Numbered from the stretch's first letter, positions 16,952-26,420 are shown. The stretch: 64,000 nucleotides of DNA from an uncultured Bacteroidia bacterium (GCA_902779765.1 CACZCQ010000005.1:179979-243978), one strand, 5' to 3'. Program-made: numbers and translations. The notes: generated from the letters alone by a model not told the origin.

Positions 16952-19000
16952 TTACTCCTTGCCTGCGGTCACTCCGGGCCAGTCGTCGGTACGGAAGGGA
17001 TGGGCGGGAAGGCCGGCAGAGTTGAAGAGGTTGCATACGGGATTGTCGGCCCAGCCATAGCGGACGGCAACGGGATGAGGGACATCTTCCGAATATACGA
17101 TGACTTCGTCGCCCTCGATATCGGCCGTAGCCCAGTGCCAAACCCTGTCGGCTCCGGCGATCTGGAAGCCGGTCACCTCTCCCCTCTCGGCACGCTTCAC
17201 GATGTCATATCCAATGGCCTGGGATCCGTAACGGGCCCCGGCCAGCGAGCCTGAAGAAACGGCCTTCAGCCCGTCGGCCACGGAGGTGAAATGCACCCGG
17301 ATATTCCCGTGCCCAATCCTGTATGATTCGAAACGGGGGCCGGAGGATATGACCTCGCGGCCATAGTCGTTGGCCAATGCGAGCATGGCCAGCCTGTCCC
17401 CTACTTCCTTCTTTCTTACGGGATGGACATCCTCCGCCTCTCCGAGATCTATTATGCAGGCCACATCGGCGGCATCCAGTGCGGAGGCGGCAATAGACTG
17501 CGCCTCACGCAGTTCCGCCCATGAGAATTCCCCGGGAACGGGACTGACCTCGTGGTATCCGGTTATCTGGGTTATGTAGAACGGGAAATCATAGCCCCAG
17601 GCGGACCTCCAGTCAAGGACCATCGCGGACATCAAGTCGCGGTACCGGTAAGCCTTGCCGGCATTGGATTCTCCCTGGTACCATATCGCTCCCTTGATTG
17701 CGAACGGGACCAGAGGCTTTACCATGGCGTTGTAGAGCACGGAAGCCAGATTGGGCTCACGGGCTGTGCTCACCTTCCTGGAACCGAAGTCCAGGGATTT
17801 CTTGACTTTCCACTCCCCGTCGAGACGGATCTGCGTACCGTCCGGTCCTTCTAGATAAAGCTGGTCGGCTGCACCGTACAGTCCTCCGTCGCCGTGGTCG
17901 TCAGTAACGCGGATGCAGAGGACGGACTTCCCCGCCTTGACCATTTTGCCCGGGATTACATATTCACGGGCCATGTTCCAGACTTCCCCGGTACCGACGA
18001 GCTTTCCGTTGAAATAGGTTTCGTCATAGTCATCGACGGGTCCCAGGCTGAGGGTGAGGTTCCTGCCCGCCCAGGAGGAAGGTATCTCCACTTCCTTGCG
18101 GAACCAGAAGACTCCGTTGGTCGATGGCCAGAGCGTCTGTATCTTTTCGGGGAGTTTCATCGTACCCCAGGAAGAATCGTCATAGGACCTGGCCGCCCAA
18201 GGAGCCTTCCCTCCGGCGAAACCTTTGTCGTCGGCCTTGGCCTGGGCCACGAAACGGGCCATTTCTTTCTTGAAAGTATTCTCACGGTCCGTCTCCGTCT
18301 CGGCGAGTTTCGCCACCTGGGCGATCTTGGGAGCCATCTCCGGATAACTGCTCAAGGCTTCAGCGCTCATCCAGGCCTCGATTATGGTTCCTCCCCAGCA
18401 GGATTCGATGACTCCGACCGGCACCTTCAGCTCCTGCTGGAGGGCCCGGCCAAAGTAATATGCTACCGCGGAGAATCCCCTGACAGTCTTCGGGAGGGAT
18501 TCCGTCCATCCTCCGTTTTCAGCATCGAAGCTGTCGCGAGGGGACATCCCGGTGGTTTTCGTGACATAAAGCAGGCGGAGGTACGGATAGTCGGCGGCAT
18601 TCTGTATGTCATCCCTGTTGACCCTCACAGCCCTCCAGCTCTCGACCGGCATCTCCATGTTGGACTGGCCGGAGCACAGCCAAACCTCTCCGACGAGGAC
18701 GTTCTGAAGGGCCACGGGCTTACCGTCTGAGATAGTGACGGTGTACCTTTCGTAACTTCCCTCAGGCGTTTCGATTTCCACAGACCAGCGGCCGTCGGCG
18801 TCAGCCGTACAGGAATACGTCCGGCCGTCCCACGAAGGGGTTACCGTCACCCTGGCACCTGGAGCAGCCTTGCCCCATACCGGTGCAAGTACATTCTGCT
18901 GGAAAACCATATTGTCAGTGAAAAGAGGCGAAAGTTCCACCTTCGCCTCCATCGTCAGCCCCGCGAGCAGGACCGCCAAAGAAATAAGGATGCGCTTCAT
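16952..19000 (-). CDS. Sialate O-acetylesterase
   Basis: 682 residues with a signal peptide (MKRILISLAVLLAGLTMEAK). SGNH-type esterase that removes O-acetyl groups from sialic acids or other glycans in the periplasm. Motifs: LCSGQSNMEMP with the catalytic Ser (~110), VIESCWGGTIIEAWMS, a central galactose-binding-like beta-sandwich insertion (~270-400, WFRKEVEIPSSWAG), IWYQGESNAG and the late EDVHPVRKKEVGDRLA carrying His. The start at 19000 is chosen because the longer frame adds 53 residues without a signal sequence and overlaps the next gene's end. It probably cooperates with the glycosidases encoded elsewhere in the window. Confidence 0.9.
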   Translation of the reverse strand: MKRILISLAVLLAGLTMEAKVELSPLFTDNMVFQQNVLAPVWGKAAPGARVTVTPSWDGRTYSCTADADGRWSVEIETPEGSYERYTVTISDGKPVALQNVLVGEVWLCSGQSNMEMPVESWRAVRVNRDDIQNAADYPYLRLLYVTKTTGMSPRDSFDAENGGWTESLPKTVRGFSAVAYYFGRALQQELKVPVGVIESCWGGTIIEAWMSAEALSSYPEMAPKIAQVAKLAETETDRENTFKKEMARFVAQAKADDKGFAGGKAPWAARSYDDSSWGTMKLPEKIQTLWPSTNGVFWFRKEVEIPSSWAGRNLTLSLGPVDDYDETYFNGKLVGTGEVWNMAREYVIPGKMVKAGKSVLCIRVTDDHGDGGLYGAADQLYLEGPDGTQIRLDGEWKVKKSLDFGSRKVSTAREPNLASVLYNAMVKPLVPFAIKGAIWYQGESNAGKAYRYRDLMSAMVLDWRSAWGYDFPFYITQITGYHEVSPVPGEFSWAELREAQSIAASALDAADVACIIDLGEAEDVHPVRKKEVGDRLAMLALANDYGREVISSGPRFESYRIGHGNIRVHFTSVADGLKAVSSGSLAGARYGSQAIGYDIVKRAERGEVTGFQIAGADRVWHWATADIEGDEVIVYSEDVPHPVAVRYGWADNPVCNLFNSAGLPAHPFRTDDWPGVTAGKE

Positions 19001-19050
19001 GATAAGACAAAGATAGTAAAATCTCAGTCCAGGAAGCGCATCGGTACTGA

Positions 19051-20754
19051 TTATATCGAATTGATGAATTCCACCACGGCGTCGCGGTCTTCCTTGGGAA
19101 GGTTGAAGAACTTCTCCGTACTCTCGTAGGCATCGCTCTTCTTGCTGTAGCCATGCCACATTATAGCCTCTATTACATTCCGTGCCCTGCAGTCATGTAT
19201 CCTGTCCTCGGCCCCGGTATTGGCGCGGGAAAGCCCCCTGCCCCAAAGCGGAGTCGTACGACACCAGCTTCCGTGGATACCGTTCTTCATGTACAGACGG
19301 TGCTGAAGCATGTCGGTGTAGGGATAAATCTTCTGTTTCTGGTAACGGGGGAGCTGCCTGCCCTTCGTAATCTTCGGGGCCCAGTAGTTGTCGTCCTTGG
19401 TCTCCCAGGAGGCCCTGTGGCACGTGGCGCATCCAATCCTGTTGAATACTTCCTTACCCCTTTGCACTTCCTTGCGGTTCAGGTTCCGGGCCCTGGGAAT
19501 CGAAAGGCCGCGATGCCAGACCAGGAAATTGTAGTACTGGTCATCTCCCATCTCGGGAGTGAAGTTGTGCCACTTGTTGTCGAACTGGTCCGTCTTGGGG
19601 TCGAGCAAGTTCAGGACAGCCTCAGCGATTCCCTCGTCCGTACCGTCAGCGTAATAAGGAGACGAAGGATCGGCCTTGATGGCAGCGATTACGGAAGGAG
19701 TCTCGGACATTGCCTTGGCCCAAGCCTTGGTAGTGTAGAGGAAATGCCTGTCGCCACGGCTGACATTGGTGATGTTCCAGATGGCGTTCGCTCCCGCACC
19801 GTCCTGAAGGGAAGCACGTGTCATGGCATACGTGAAGCGCTTGAGCAACTTGGTTCCAGCTGGTGCCGGGGTTCCGTCAGCGAACTGTCCTTCTGCAAGG
19901 GTATACCATGCGGTAGGGGCGAAGTCATTGGCCGCCTTGTCCCAGAAAGCGGGATTTAGCTCGACATATGGAGCCTCTGCCTTGTACTGCTCTTTGATGT
20001 CTTCCGCGGGAATGGCATCCAGGAGACCCGTCCCGATGATACCGATAGTAGATTCGAGACGGAAGGCAACCGCTCCTGTCTGGTAAGGAGTGGGATCGGT
20101 GTTGAATGCATCCTCGGGAATCGAGAGTTCCGGATAGATCAGTTCATAGGTCTCGCCATCGGGGAATTTCATGGGAAGGCCGCTTTCCATCGCGGAAACC
20201 TTTACCCAATTGATGACTATCTTGTCCTCGTCGATGGGAGGAAGGAAGGGCGCTACAGCCTTGGTCTGGGGCATACCGGTGACTTCAGCCACGTACGGGC
20301 CGTCATCACTGTTGACCCCGTCTGCAGGGTGATAGACAACCAGAAGATAACCATTGCCGAAATCGGCCCTGTACTGACTCTGCCATTTTCCGTGGCCATA
20401 TCCAGGATGGCAATCAAGGCAGGAAGAACGGACATAAGCCGGACCGAGTCCCTTGAAAGGCTCGGTACTCTGGGTGAACTTGCGTTCGAAAGCCGCCTCT
20501 CCAAGATTGAAAGCCTGCTCCAGGCCCTGGGCTGTCACGGCAGGAGTCTCGTCCTGGTAACATCCTTCGGTAACATTGTCAGTGGTGCCCATGGCCCCTC
20601 CGGGATACCATTCCGATGCATCGAAATTGCCGACAGTCTGTCCAACATACTTGGCATCCGGTTCCCTTTTGGAAAACGGGTCATCGCCATTGATGTTGCA
20701 AGCTGCGGCAAAGAACGCGGCGAGAGCCAGAAGGACTACTGCTTTACGATCCAT
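19051..20754 (-). CDS. Di-heme oxidoreductase / putative peroxidase (DHOR family) lipoprotein
   Basis: 567 residues; lipobox FFAAAC (Cys19). Two CxxCH heme-c sites are visible: SCLDCHPGYG (~117) and GCATCHRASW (~443). The layout fits the DHOR/DUF1111 family, distant relatives of MauG and bacterial cytochrome c peroxidases. Electron donor and substrate are unknown. The gene follows an imelysin gene with a 19-bp overlap and a porin gene before that, so the three form one operon. DHOR-imelysin neighbourhoods are recurrent and have been linked to iron acquisition; that function is inference here. Cytochrome c maturation genes are not in the window. Confidence 0.85.
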   Translation of the reverse strand: MDRKAVVLLALAAFFAAACNINGDDPFSKREPDAKYVGQTVGNFDASEWYPGGAMGTTDNVTEGCYQDETPAVTAQGLEQAFNLGEAAFERKFTQSTEPFKGLGPAYVRSSCLDCHPGYGHGKWQSQYRADFGNGYLLVVYHPADGVNSDDGPYVAEVTGMPQTKAVAPFLPPIDEDKIVINWVKVSAMESGLPMKFPDGETYELIYPELSIPEDAFNTDPTPYQTGAVAFRLESTIGIIGTGLLDAIPAEDIKEQYKAEAPYVELNPAFWDKAANDFAPTAWYTLAEGQFADGTPAPAGTKLLKRFTYAMTRASLQDGAGANAIWNITNVSRGDRHFLYTTKAWAKAMSETPSVIAAIKADPSSPYYADGTDEGIAEAVLNLLDPKTDQFDNKWHNFTPEMGDDQYYNFLVWHRGLSIPRARNLNRKEVQRGKEVFNRIGCATCHRASWETKDDNYWAPKITKGRQLPRYQKQKIYPYTDMLQHRLYMKNGIHGSWCRTTPLWGRGLSRANTGAEDRIHDCRARNVIEAIMWHGYSKKSDAYESTEKFFNLPKEDRDAVVEFINSI

Positions 20755-21794
20755 GATGCTGCCTTGTTAAGTTCTTCGTCAAAACTGTTGACAGCGTCCA
20801 TGGCTGTCTGCACCGACGCATCCGTGTAGATGTCCACGAAGGCTCCCTTGGCCTGACATGCCTTCAAGGCGGTCAAAGAGGATTCGAGCGCCTTCTGGAG
20901 ATTTGAGGCCCCGCTGTAATTGTGTTTGTTGAAATATGACATCAGGGAATGGGTATCCGCAGATGTCCTGCCTGCACCTCCGTAGAGAGTATACTGGATG
21001 CTCAGGATATTGTCGATGAAATCCTGGAAGGATTGCTTGCTGTAAGGAGACTCGATATAATTGACATCCTCACCGGAATGGGCGTTGCCCATCTTCACGT
21101 TGGCTACTTCGTTGCAGATGTTCGAGCAGCCGGCCAGCAGGATGGATGACAGGGTCTCCTGCCACGTTGAGTATGTACTTCCGATCTCGGCCGCATTGAG
21201 CATGTTCTCGCCATAGGTCTTGTCTGAACCGGTAAGGGTAACGGCGACTTCAAGCTCTTCGACCTTACGGTTGGCTCCGTCACGGAACAGGATAAACTCA
21301 ATCCCATGGAATCCAAGAAGTTCCTGTCCGAGTTTGGCAGCGGCATAGGCGATACCATCCTCACCTTCAAGGGCAGCTACCTGTTCCGCATTGGAGAGGG
21401 ATGTGGCGAGAGCCTCGACGTCAAGCGGCCAGGTGTCGATATGGGGGTCGATACCGAAATCCGTTGCGGCTCCATAAAGGAAGGCCTCCGACTCCTCCCA
21501 GCTCTGGCGGGCCTGGAGGAATTTGGCGCAGATGGCATCGAGTTCGCCTTGGGTAAGGGATGCAACGCCTTTCCTGGAAGCTGCAGAAAGCAATTCGTAA
21601 AGCTCATTGCTCTCCTTTGCAAGGTCGCCGTAAGTAGCATAGACCACCTGGAGGACATACTGATGCACGATCTCCTTCATCTCCTGCTCTTCCGTAGAGA
21701 GTCCGTAAGGATCGTCGTTCTTGTTGCAGGCAGCCAGGCAAGATGCGGCTGCTGCAAGGACAAGCGAAAACTTAAACAACTTTTTCATATTCAA
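20736..21794 (-). CDS. Imelysin family lipoprotein
   Basis: About 350 residues with lipobox CLAAC (~22). Imelysins are helical periplasmic or surface proteins once described as insulin-cleaving peptidases and now mainly associated with iron uptake (IrpA, EfeO-like). The family GxHxxE motif is present as LGFHGIEFILFRD (~160-172). The C-terminus has FDEELNKAASWIVKQ. Start may be the ATG at 21794 or the one two codons later. It lies 14 nt after the porin gene and overlaps the DHOR gene by 19 bp. Confidence 0.88.
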   Translation of the reverse strand: MNMKKLFKFSLVLAAAASCLAACNKNDDPYGLSTEEQEMKEIVHQYVLQVVYATYGDLAKESNELYELLSAASRKGVASLTQGELDAICAKFLQARQSWEESEAFLYGAATDFGIDPHIDTWPLDVEALATSLSNAEQVAALEGEDGIAYAAAKLGQELLGFHGIEFILFRDGANRKVEELEVAVTLTGSDKTYGENMLNAAEIGSTYSTWQETLSSILLAGCSNICNEVANVKMGNAHSGEDVNYIESPYSKQSFQDFIDNILSIQYTLYGGAGRTSADTHSLMSYFNKHNYSGASNLQKALESSLTALKACQAKGAFVDIYTDASVQTAMDAVNSFDEELNKAASWIVKQ

Positions 21795-21808
21795 TACTAT
21801 TAAAACAA

Positions 21809-23077
21809 TTATCTGTTGAAGAATCCCATGTAGGCGATTCCGATCGAGACCGAAGGCTCGTCGTTGTACTGGCTGCGCAGGAAGCGGTGTGAATATTCAG
21901 CCTTGAGGGCTATCTGCGGAAGCGGCATCCAGTTAAGGCCAACCGTCGCCACATGCTTAAGGGTATATGTATATTCCTGCTGGCCGGTTGCCGGTATGTA
22001 AGAGTCGTAGCAATCATACCTTCCGAACAGGAAGACCTTGTCGTCCTTCTCGTATCCGAACAGATCCAGCAGGTCGTATCCCGCCTCGATTCCGGCGGCA
22101 AAGGCATTCTGTCCCACAGGGGTCTTCTTATATGGGGCGTTGTTGGAGGTCAGGTTGCGCTTGACTGTGCTGATAACGGCGGCATCGCCGACATATCCAT
22201 AATCGGCATTCCCCCTGACTATCAAGGCTGGAGAAACGTAGGAAAAGTCGAAAGCGCCGATTGCAGTCGTACCCTTGACGCTGCCGTACCTGGTTCCGCG
22301 CATGTCATTTGGATAGGAATTGTGCATGCTGTTGCCGAAATAGCCGCTCAGGCTAAGGCGCAGGTTCCGTATCGATTCATTGTCGATCCTTGCCGCAAAA
22401 CCATAGTTGTTCGCGACCTTGAACTCATAAGGGGATCCGGCCGCATAGTGGATGAAATTGTCCCGGTTGAACATGAACGCATCCAGGCCGGCCACGACCA
22501 TGGCCTCGTACTTCCAAGCGCCCGCCCGGCCCCAGAGACTGATTCCCGTATCATGCCATGTGGACGGGAGAATGGTGTACTCCCCTTCCGGACGGTAGAC
22601 CGTAAAGAAATTCAGAGGTTCATGGGCATTGTTCAAACCTCCGACAGGGACTATGATATGGCCCATCCTCAGATTCAAAGCCTCCGCAAATGACTTCTGG
22701 ATCCAGAACTGCTCGAGTTCGACCTCACCGCCTTTCTCGATTTCGGTCTCCCACTCGCCCGCCTCCGTATATTCCTTCTCGACGGACGTTCCCGTACCGG
22801 TATGCTCGAACTCTATCTCAGTCTGCATCGACCATCCCTTTCCGAAGTCGTAGGCCAGATAGATGACGGCGTGGGGAATATCGAACCTCCCGTGGCTCCC
22901 ATCGTTGCGGTAATCCGAAGGATGTGAATACCTGTAAACGTTGTCACTGTAGAAATTGCGGCTCATCGCCACTTCCCCGTAACCGCCCAGACTCAGGGCG
23001 CCTCGTCCTGAATACTGAGCCCCAGCCACAATGGGGAAAAGCAGGCTGGAGAGTGCTGCAAGAAGTCTAAGTCTCAT
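21809..23077 (-). CDS. Outer-membrane porin-like beta-barrel protein
   Basis: 422 residues with a signal peptide (~1-20, ending IVAGAQ). The sequence is a run of alternating amphipathic strands rich in Tyr, Gly and Asn (for example FDFSYVSPALIVRGNADYGYVG), with a C-terminal strand ending IGIAYMGFFNR in an aromatic-x-Arg context. An acidic region ESEKE-like patch around residues 100-120 resembles that of phosphate-selective porin relatives. First gene of the porin-imelysin-DHOR operon. It is likely the outer-membrane route or partner for the substrate handled by the two lipoproteins. Confidence 0.78.
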   Translation of the reverse strand: MRLRLLAALSSLLFPIVAGAQYSGRGALSLGGYGEVAMSRNFYSDNVYRYSHPSDYRNDGSHGRFDIPHAVIYLAYDFGKGWSMQTEIEFEHTGTGTSVEKEYTEAGEWETEIEKGGEVELEQFWIQKSFAEALNLRMGHIIVPVGGLNNAHEPLNFFTVYRPEGEYTILPSTWHDTGISLWGRAGAWKYEAMVVAGLDAFMFNRDNFIHYAAGSPYEFKVANNYGFAARIDNESIRNLRLSLSGYFGNSMHNSYPNDMRGTRYGSVKGTTAIGAFDFSYVSPALIVRGNADYGYVGDAAVISTVKRNLTSNNAPYKKTPVGQNAFAAGIEAGYDLLDLFGYEKDDKVFLFGRYDCYDSYIPATGQQEYTYTLKHVATVGLNWMPLPQIALKAEYSHRFLRSQYNDEPSVSIGIAYMGFFNR

Positions 23078-23165
23078 AATTGGAAGACAAAGTTACCGCA
23101 GCAGATGTGGCCCGTCAATCCCAATTTATGGCTAATATCCGGCCAGAAATACTATATTTGTGATT

Positions 23166-24254
23166 ATGCTGCTACAGGACTCACGCCCCCATTATCTGGT
23201 TCTTGACGGTCTCCGCGGAGTGGCTGCCCTGATCGTCATCGTCTACCACGTCTTCGAGCTGCTCTCCGGGACTCCGGTCCCGCACGGCTACCTCGCGGTG
23301 GATTTCTTCTTCATCCTCTCCGGCTTCGTGATAGGCTATGCCTACGACGGCCGCTGGGGAAAGATGACCGTTGTCAGCTTTTTCAAGCGTCGTCTCATCA
23401 GGCTCCATCCGATGGTGGTCATGGGCGCCTTGATCGGGGCATTGACCTTCCTGCTTCAGGGAAGTGTCAAATGGGACGGTACCCACGTCAGCACAAGCCT
23501 GGTGATGCTCTCGATGCTATGCGCGATGTTCATGATTCCCGCCTTCCCGGGCGGAGCGACCGAAGTCCGCGGCAACGGCGAGATGTTCCCCCTGAACGGC
23601 CCCTCCTGGTCCCTTTTCTTTGAATATATCGGGAATATACTCTACGCCCTACTGCTCCGCAGGCTGCCCAAATGGGCCCTAGCCCTCGTGTGCGCTGTTT
23701 CGGGAGCCTTGCTTGTAGGAATATCCGTTCGCGACGGATTCCTCGGCGTTGGCTGGAGTTTCGTCGACGGTGGTTTCTGGGAAGGACTCATAAGGATGCT
23801 GTTCCCATATTCATTGGGCATGCTGATGGCAAGGGTGTTCGTACCTCTGAAGGCCCGGAAATCCTTCCTCCTGTGCAGCCTGATGCTGGTTCTGGTCGCT
23901 GTCCTGCCGTCCATAGGCGGAGCGGCGTGGCGGAACGGCCTATTCGAGGCATTCTGCGTAATCGTGGTATTTCCGTGCCTGGTTTGGTTGGGAGCATCGG
24001 ATAACGCCCTCGGGGAAGGAACCGCCAAGGTCTGCTCCTTCCTGGGCGACCTCTCGTACCCGCTGTACATGGTACACTACCCGCTGTTCTACCTTTATTA
24101 TAATTATCTCGGGTTCGACGGCAACGGGGTTTCCAAATCTTTCCGGGAGGCCTGGCCGGTGGCGCTGCTGGTAGTAGCCGCCAGCCTCATCCTCGCCTTC
24201 GCCTGCATGGATTTTTACGACAAGCCTCTACGTAAGAGGTTGTCGGCCAAATAA
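23166..24254 (+). CDS. Membrane-bound acyltransferase (acyltransferase 3 family)
   Basis: About 362 residues, roughly ten hydrophobic segments. N-terminal LVLDGLRGVAALIVIVYHVFE contains the Arg and the His (VYHVF) characteristic of the acyltransferase-3/OafB family, which O-acylate exported glycans or lipids. SVDFFFILSGFVIGYAY is the next family signature. The C-terminus carries LSYPLYMVHYPLFYL. ATG 23166 is taken as start rather than GTG 23160. Divergent from the porin operon, 88 nt apart. The acceptor is unknown; LPS or capsule sugar is typical. Confidence 0.88.
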   Translation: MLLQDSRPHYLVLDGLRGVAALIVIVYHVFELLSGTPVPHGYLAVDFFFILSGFVIGYAYDGRWGKMTVVSFFKRRLIRLHPMVVMGALIGALTFLLQGSVKWDGTHVSTSLVMLSMLCAMFMIPAFPGGATEVRGNGEMFPLNGPSWSLFFEYIGNILYALLLRRLPKWALALVCAVSGALLVGISVRDGFLGVGWSFVDGGFWEGLIRMLFPYSLGMLMARVFVPLKARKSFLLCSLMLVLVAVLPSIGGAAWRNGLFEAFCVIVVFPCLVWLGASDNALGEGTAKVCSFLGDLSYPLYMVHYPLFYLYYNYLGFDGNGVSKSFREAWPVALLVVAASLILAFACMDFYDKPLRKRLSAK

Positions 24255-24265
24255 TTATACCTGCA

Positions 24266-25006
24266 ATGAAAAAGTCCTTACTAACAACGATCCTGGTAAC
24301 TGCCACCATCTGCCTTGTATCATCCTGCGCACAACCTTACAAGGTCACCCAGAAGCCGAAGAATTTCCTGCCTGAGGAAGAAATGCCCGACGCGTCGAAA
24401 TTCCTGCCCAGCCCTCCGGGATTCCACGACATCGCCTTCCTTGCTGACAGCATCGTCTATGTGAAAGGAAAACAGCTCCGGGATACCGAGCGTGGCAAGT
24501 TAGCCGTCGAGGATGCCAGCACGACCGTGGAGTACATAATGAAGCGTTTCTCTCCGGCAATGGAGGTCAGGCTTACTCCCGAGGAATATCCCGTGCTGGC
24601 TTTATTCATCGGCAAGAACATAAGGGCCGCAAGGTCATCGATCAGGATTGCAAAGGACTATTTCCACAGGGAACGGCCGTATCAGTATTTCGAGGAACCC
24701 ACCCCTATTCCCGAGGATGAGGCCAAGAATGATTTCACTTCATATCCGTCCGGTCATACGATCAGGTACTGGATGGCGGCACTGGTGCTTGCATCCATTG
24801 ATCCGGAGCATCAGGAGGCAATATTCAAGACTGGTTATGAGTGCGGACAGAGCCGTACGATAGTAGGATATCATTATCAGTCGGATGTGGATGCGGCCCG
24901 TCTGGCAGCCAGCGCATCCTTCGCCCGCCTCAGCGCCGACCCTGCCTGGTGCAAGGCTCTGAAAAAGGCCCGCAAGGAGTTCCAGCGGGGCCGGGACAGG
25001 AGGTGA
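24266..25006 (+). CDS. PAP2 superfamily (class A acid) phosphatase, lipoprotein signal
   Basis: 246 residues; lipobox LVSSC at ~22. The three-part PAP2 signature is complete: KDYFHRERP (~129-137), SYPSGHT (~156-162) and SRTIVGYHYQSDVDAAR (~195-211), giving the catalytic His pair. The compact architecture without membrane spans matches class A non-specific acid phosphatases rather than lipid phosphatases. It probably releases phosphate from organic phosphomonoesters in the periplasm. It starts 11 nt after the acyltransferase and may be cotranscribed. Confidence 0.9.
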   Translation: MKKSLLTTILVTATICLVSSCAQPYKVTQKPKNFLPEEEMPDASKFLPSPPGFHDIAFLADSIVYVKGKQLRDTERGKLAVEDASTTVEYIMKRFSPAMEVRLTPEEYPVLALFIGKNIRAARSSIRIAKDYFHRERPYQYFEEPTPIPEDEAKNDFTSYPSGHTIRYWMAALVLASIDPEHQEAIFKTGYECGQSRTIVGYHYQSDVDAARLAASASFARLSADPAWCKALKKARKEFQRGRDRR

Positions 25007-25096
25007 GGACGGAATAGCGTCTGCCAAGCAAATGATATGAATAGGAGGGATTTGCTCAGTCGCTGCTCTCCTTCGCACATCCCTGGGCCTTCGCCA

Positions 25097-25225
25097 GCAA
25101 TACAAAAGCAGGCGGGCAAAAGCCGTTTTGTTTTCGGCACCATGCCCTTATGAAAGCAAGCTTTCAACGGGCACGGCACCAAAAACAAACGCCGCACTTT
25201 CGTGCGGCGCCTGCTTTTGTATTGC
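25097..25225. repeat. 129-nt long imperfect hairpin element
   Basis: Outer arms are an 18-bp perfect inverted repeat, GCAATACAAAAGCAGGCG (25097-25114) against its complement (25208-25225). Inside, a further ~22 bp pair imperfectly (GTTTTGTTTTCGGCACC side against the GGTGCC side). The apex is TGAAAGC-AA-GCTTTCA (25151-25166). The right arm also contains a local GCCGCAC/GTGCGGC hairpin. No coding frame explains it. It may be a non-autonomous repeat (MITE/REP-like) or a structured transcript end between the phosphatase and tRNA-Ser. Confidence 0.65.
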
Positions 25226-25231
25226 ATTGTG

Positions 25232-25316
25232 CGGAGGCGGAGGGATTCGAACCCCCGGAACGTTGCCGTTCAACAGTTTTCAAGACTGCCGCCATCGACC
25301 ACTCGGCCACACCTCC
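25232..25316 (-). tRNA. tRNA-Ser (anticodon UGA)
   Basis: Read on the minus strand: acceptor GGAGGTG pairs with CGCCTCC (one G-U), D-arm GCCGAGTGGTCGA, anticodon loop CTTGAAA with TGA, long variable arm GAACGGCAACGTTC typical of class II tRNA, T-arm GGGGGTTCGAATCCCTC. 3' CCA is not encoded. Confidence 0.95.
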
Positions 25317-25371
25317 GGAATTGCGGATTGCAAAGATAAAGATAAAAAACTGTCCCGGCAAAAATATTTGA

Positions 25372-25989
25372 CTATTCCCCGCGGGCGAAGAACCTGTACT
25401 GGAAGAATATAAGATACAGCGCCCCGACCGTCACGCAGCTGTCGGCAAAATTGAATACCGGGGAAAAGAATATGAAATGACGTCCTCCCACAATAGGCAT
25501 CCAATCCGGCCAGTGACTGTCGATAAGGGGGAAGTAAAGCATATCCACCACCCGACCGAACATGAACGGGGCGTAATTGAATATCAACCCGTAGAAAAGG
25601 CTGTCTATGATATTGCCGAAAGCTCCGGCAGTGATCAGGGTAAGGCCTACAAGTACGCCGGTCGGAACCTTGGGTGTTCCGTCCTCAAGCAGGACGGCGG
25701 AACCGTCGGAATCGACGGACTTGCGTGCAAGGGATGAAATCCACCAGCAGAGGGCTGCGAACAGGCCGATTCGGAACAGAGAGAGCAGAAATTTGCCTAC
25801 GGTCCCTCCGAACTTCATTCCGAAAGCCATCCCCTCGTTCTCTATGAAGAGGATCTGGAACCAGTTGCCGATTACGTTGAAATGCTGTCCGAACTCCATG
25901 TTGGTCTTGACCAGGACCTTGATCACCTGATCGATCACAACAAGGATGAACCCGAGGAGCAGGAGCCTATTGCCTTTGGAGAGCTTCAC
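25372..25989 (-). CDS. lspA: Lipoprotein signal peptidase (signal peptidase II)
   Basis: 205 residues from a GTG start. Inner-membrane aspartyl peptidase that cleaves the signal peptide of prolipoproteins, relevant to the many lipoproteins in this window. Four membrane segments are visible. Catalytic Asp residues are in GNIIDSLFYG and FNFADSCVTVG. The protein has an insert between the second and third membrane segments (DSDGSAVLLEDGTPK) as in other Bacteroidota. The GTG at 25989 overlaps by one base the TAG that ends the dksA-like gene. Longer frames upstream only overlap that gene. Order ileS-dksA-lspA is conserved in Bacteroidales. Confidence 0.93.
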   Translation of the reverse strand: MKLSKGNRLLLLGFILVVIDQVIKVLVKTNMEFGQHFNVIGNWFQILFIENEGMAFGMKFGGTVGKFLLSLFRIGLFAALCWWISSLARKSVDSDGSAVLLEDGTPKVPTGVLVGLTLITAGAFGNIIDSLFYGLIFNYAPFMFGRVVDMLYFPLIDSHWPDWMPIVGGRHFIFFSPVFNFADSCVTVGALYLIFFQYRFFARGE

Positions 25990-26420
25990 TAGTTCTGGCC
26001 TTTTTTCGCCAGCATTTCCTTGGCCTCCACGGTGAGGGTGGCGTGGGGAACGAGGCGGAGCCTTTCCTTGGGGATAAGCTTGCCTGTGACACGGCACACG
26101 CCGTAGGTCTTGTTTTCGATGCGCACGAGGGCGGCCTCAAGGTTCTGGATGAACTTGTACTGCCTCTGGGCAAGCTGGCTAGCCTCTTCCTTGGAAAGCT
26201 GATATGCGCCATCATCCTCAACGGTCTTGAATGACGGAGTTGTATCTTCGATATCGTTGCTTCCGTTATGCATGATCACCTTCCGGAGTGTATCATACTC
26301 CTTCCTGGCCTTTTCCAGTTTGTCCTTGATGATGACCTTGAACTCAGCAAGCTCCTCATCGCTGTACCGTGTCTTCTCCACTTCCTGTGACGAAGTGTTG
26401 GCTTTTACTTGTTCTGACAT
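25989..26420 (-). CDS. TraR/DksA-family regulator (zinc-ligand-poor type)
   Basis: 143 residues if translated from its own ATG at 26420. The N-terminal half is a predicted coiled coil (EELAEFKVIIKDKLEKARKEY), and the C-terminal part has YGVCRVTGKLIPKERLRLVPHAT, the DksA-type zinc-finger region with only one of the usual four Cys. DksA-like proteins enter the RNA polymerase secondary channel and tune rRNA and amino-acid promoters with ppGpp. The gene is usually separate from ileS; here it continues in the same frame from ileS with no stop between (see ileS). Confidence 0.85.
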   Translation of the reverse strand: MSEQVKANTSSQEVEKTRYSDEELAEFKVIIKDKLEKARKEYDTLRKVIMHNGSNDIEDTTPSFKTVEDDGAYQLSKEEASQLAQRQYKFIQNLEAALVRIENKTYGVCRVTGKLIPKERLRLVPHATLTVEAKEMLAKKGQN

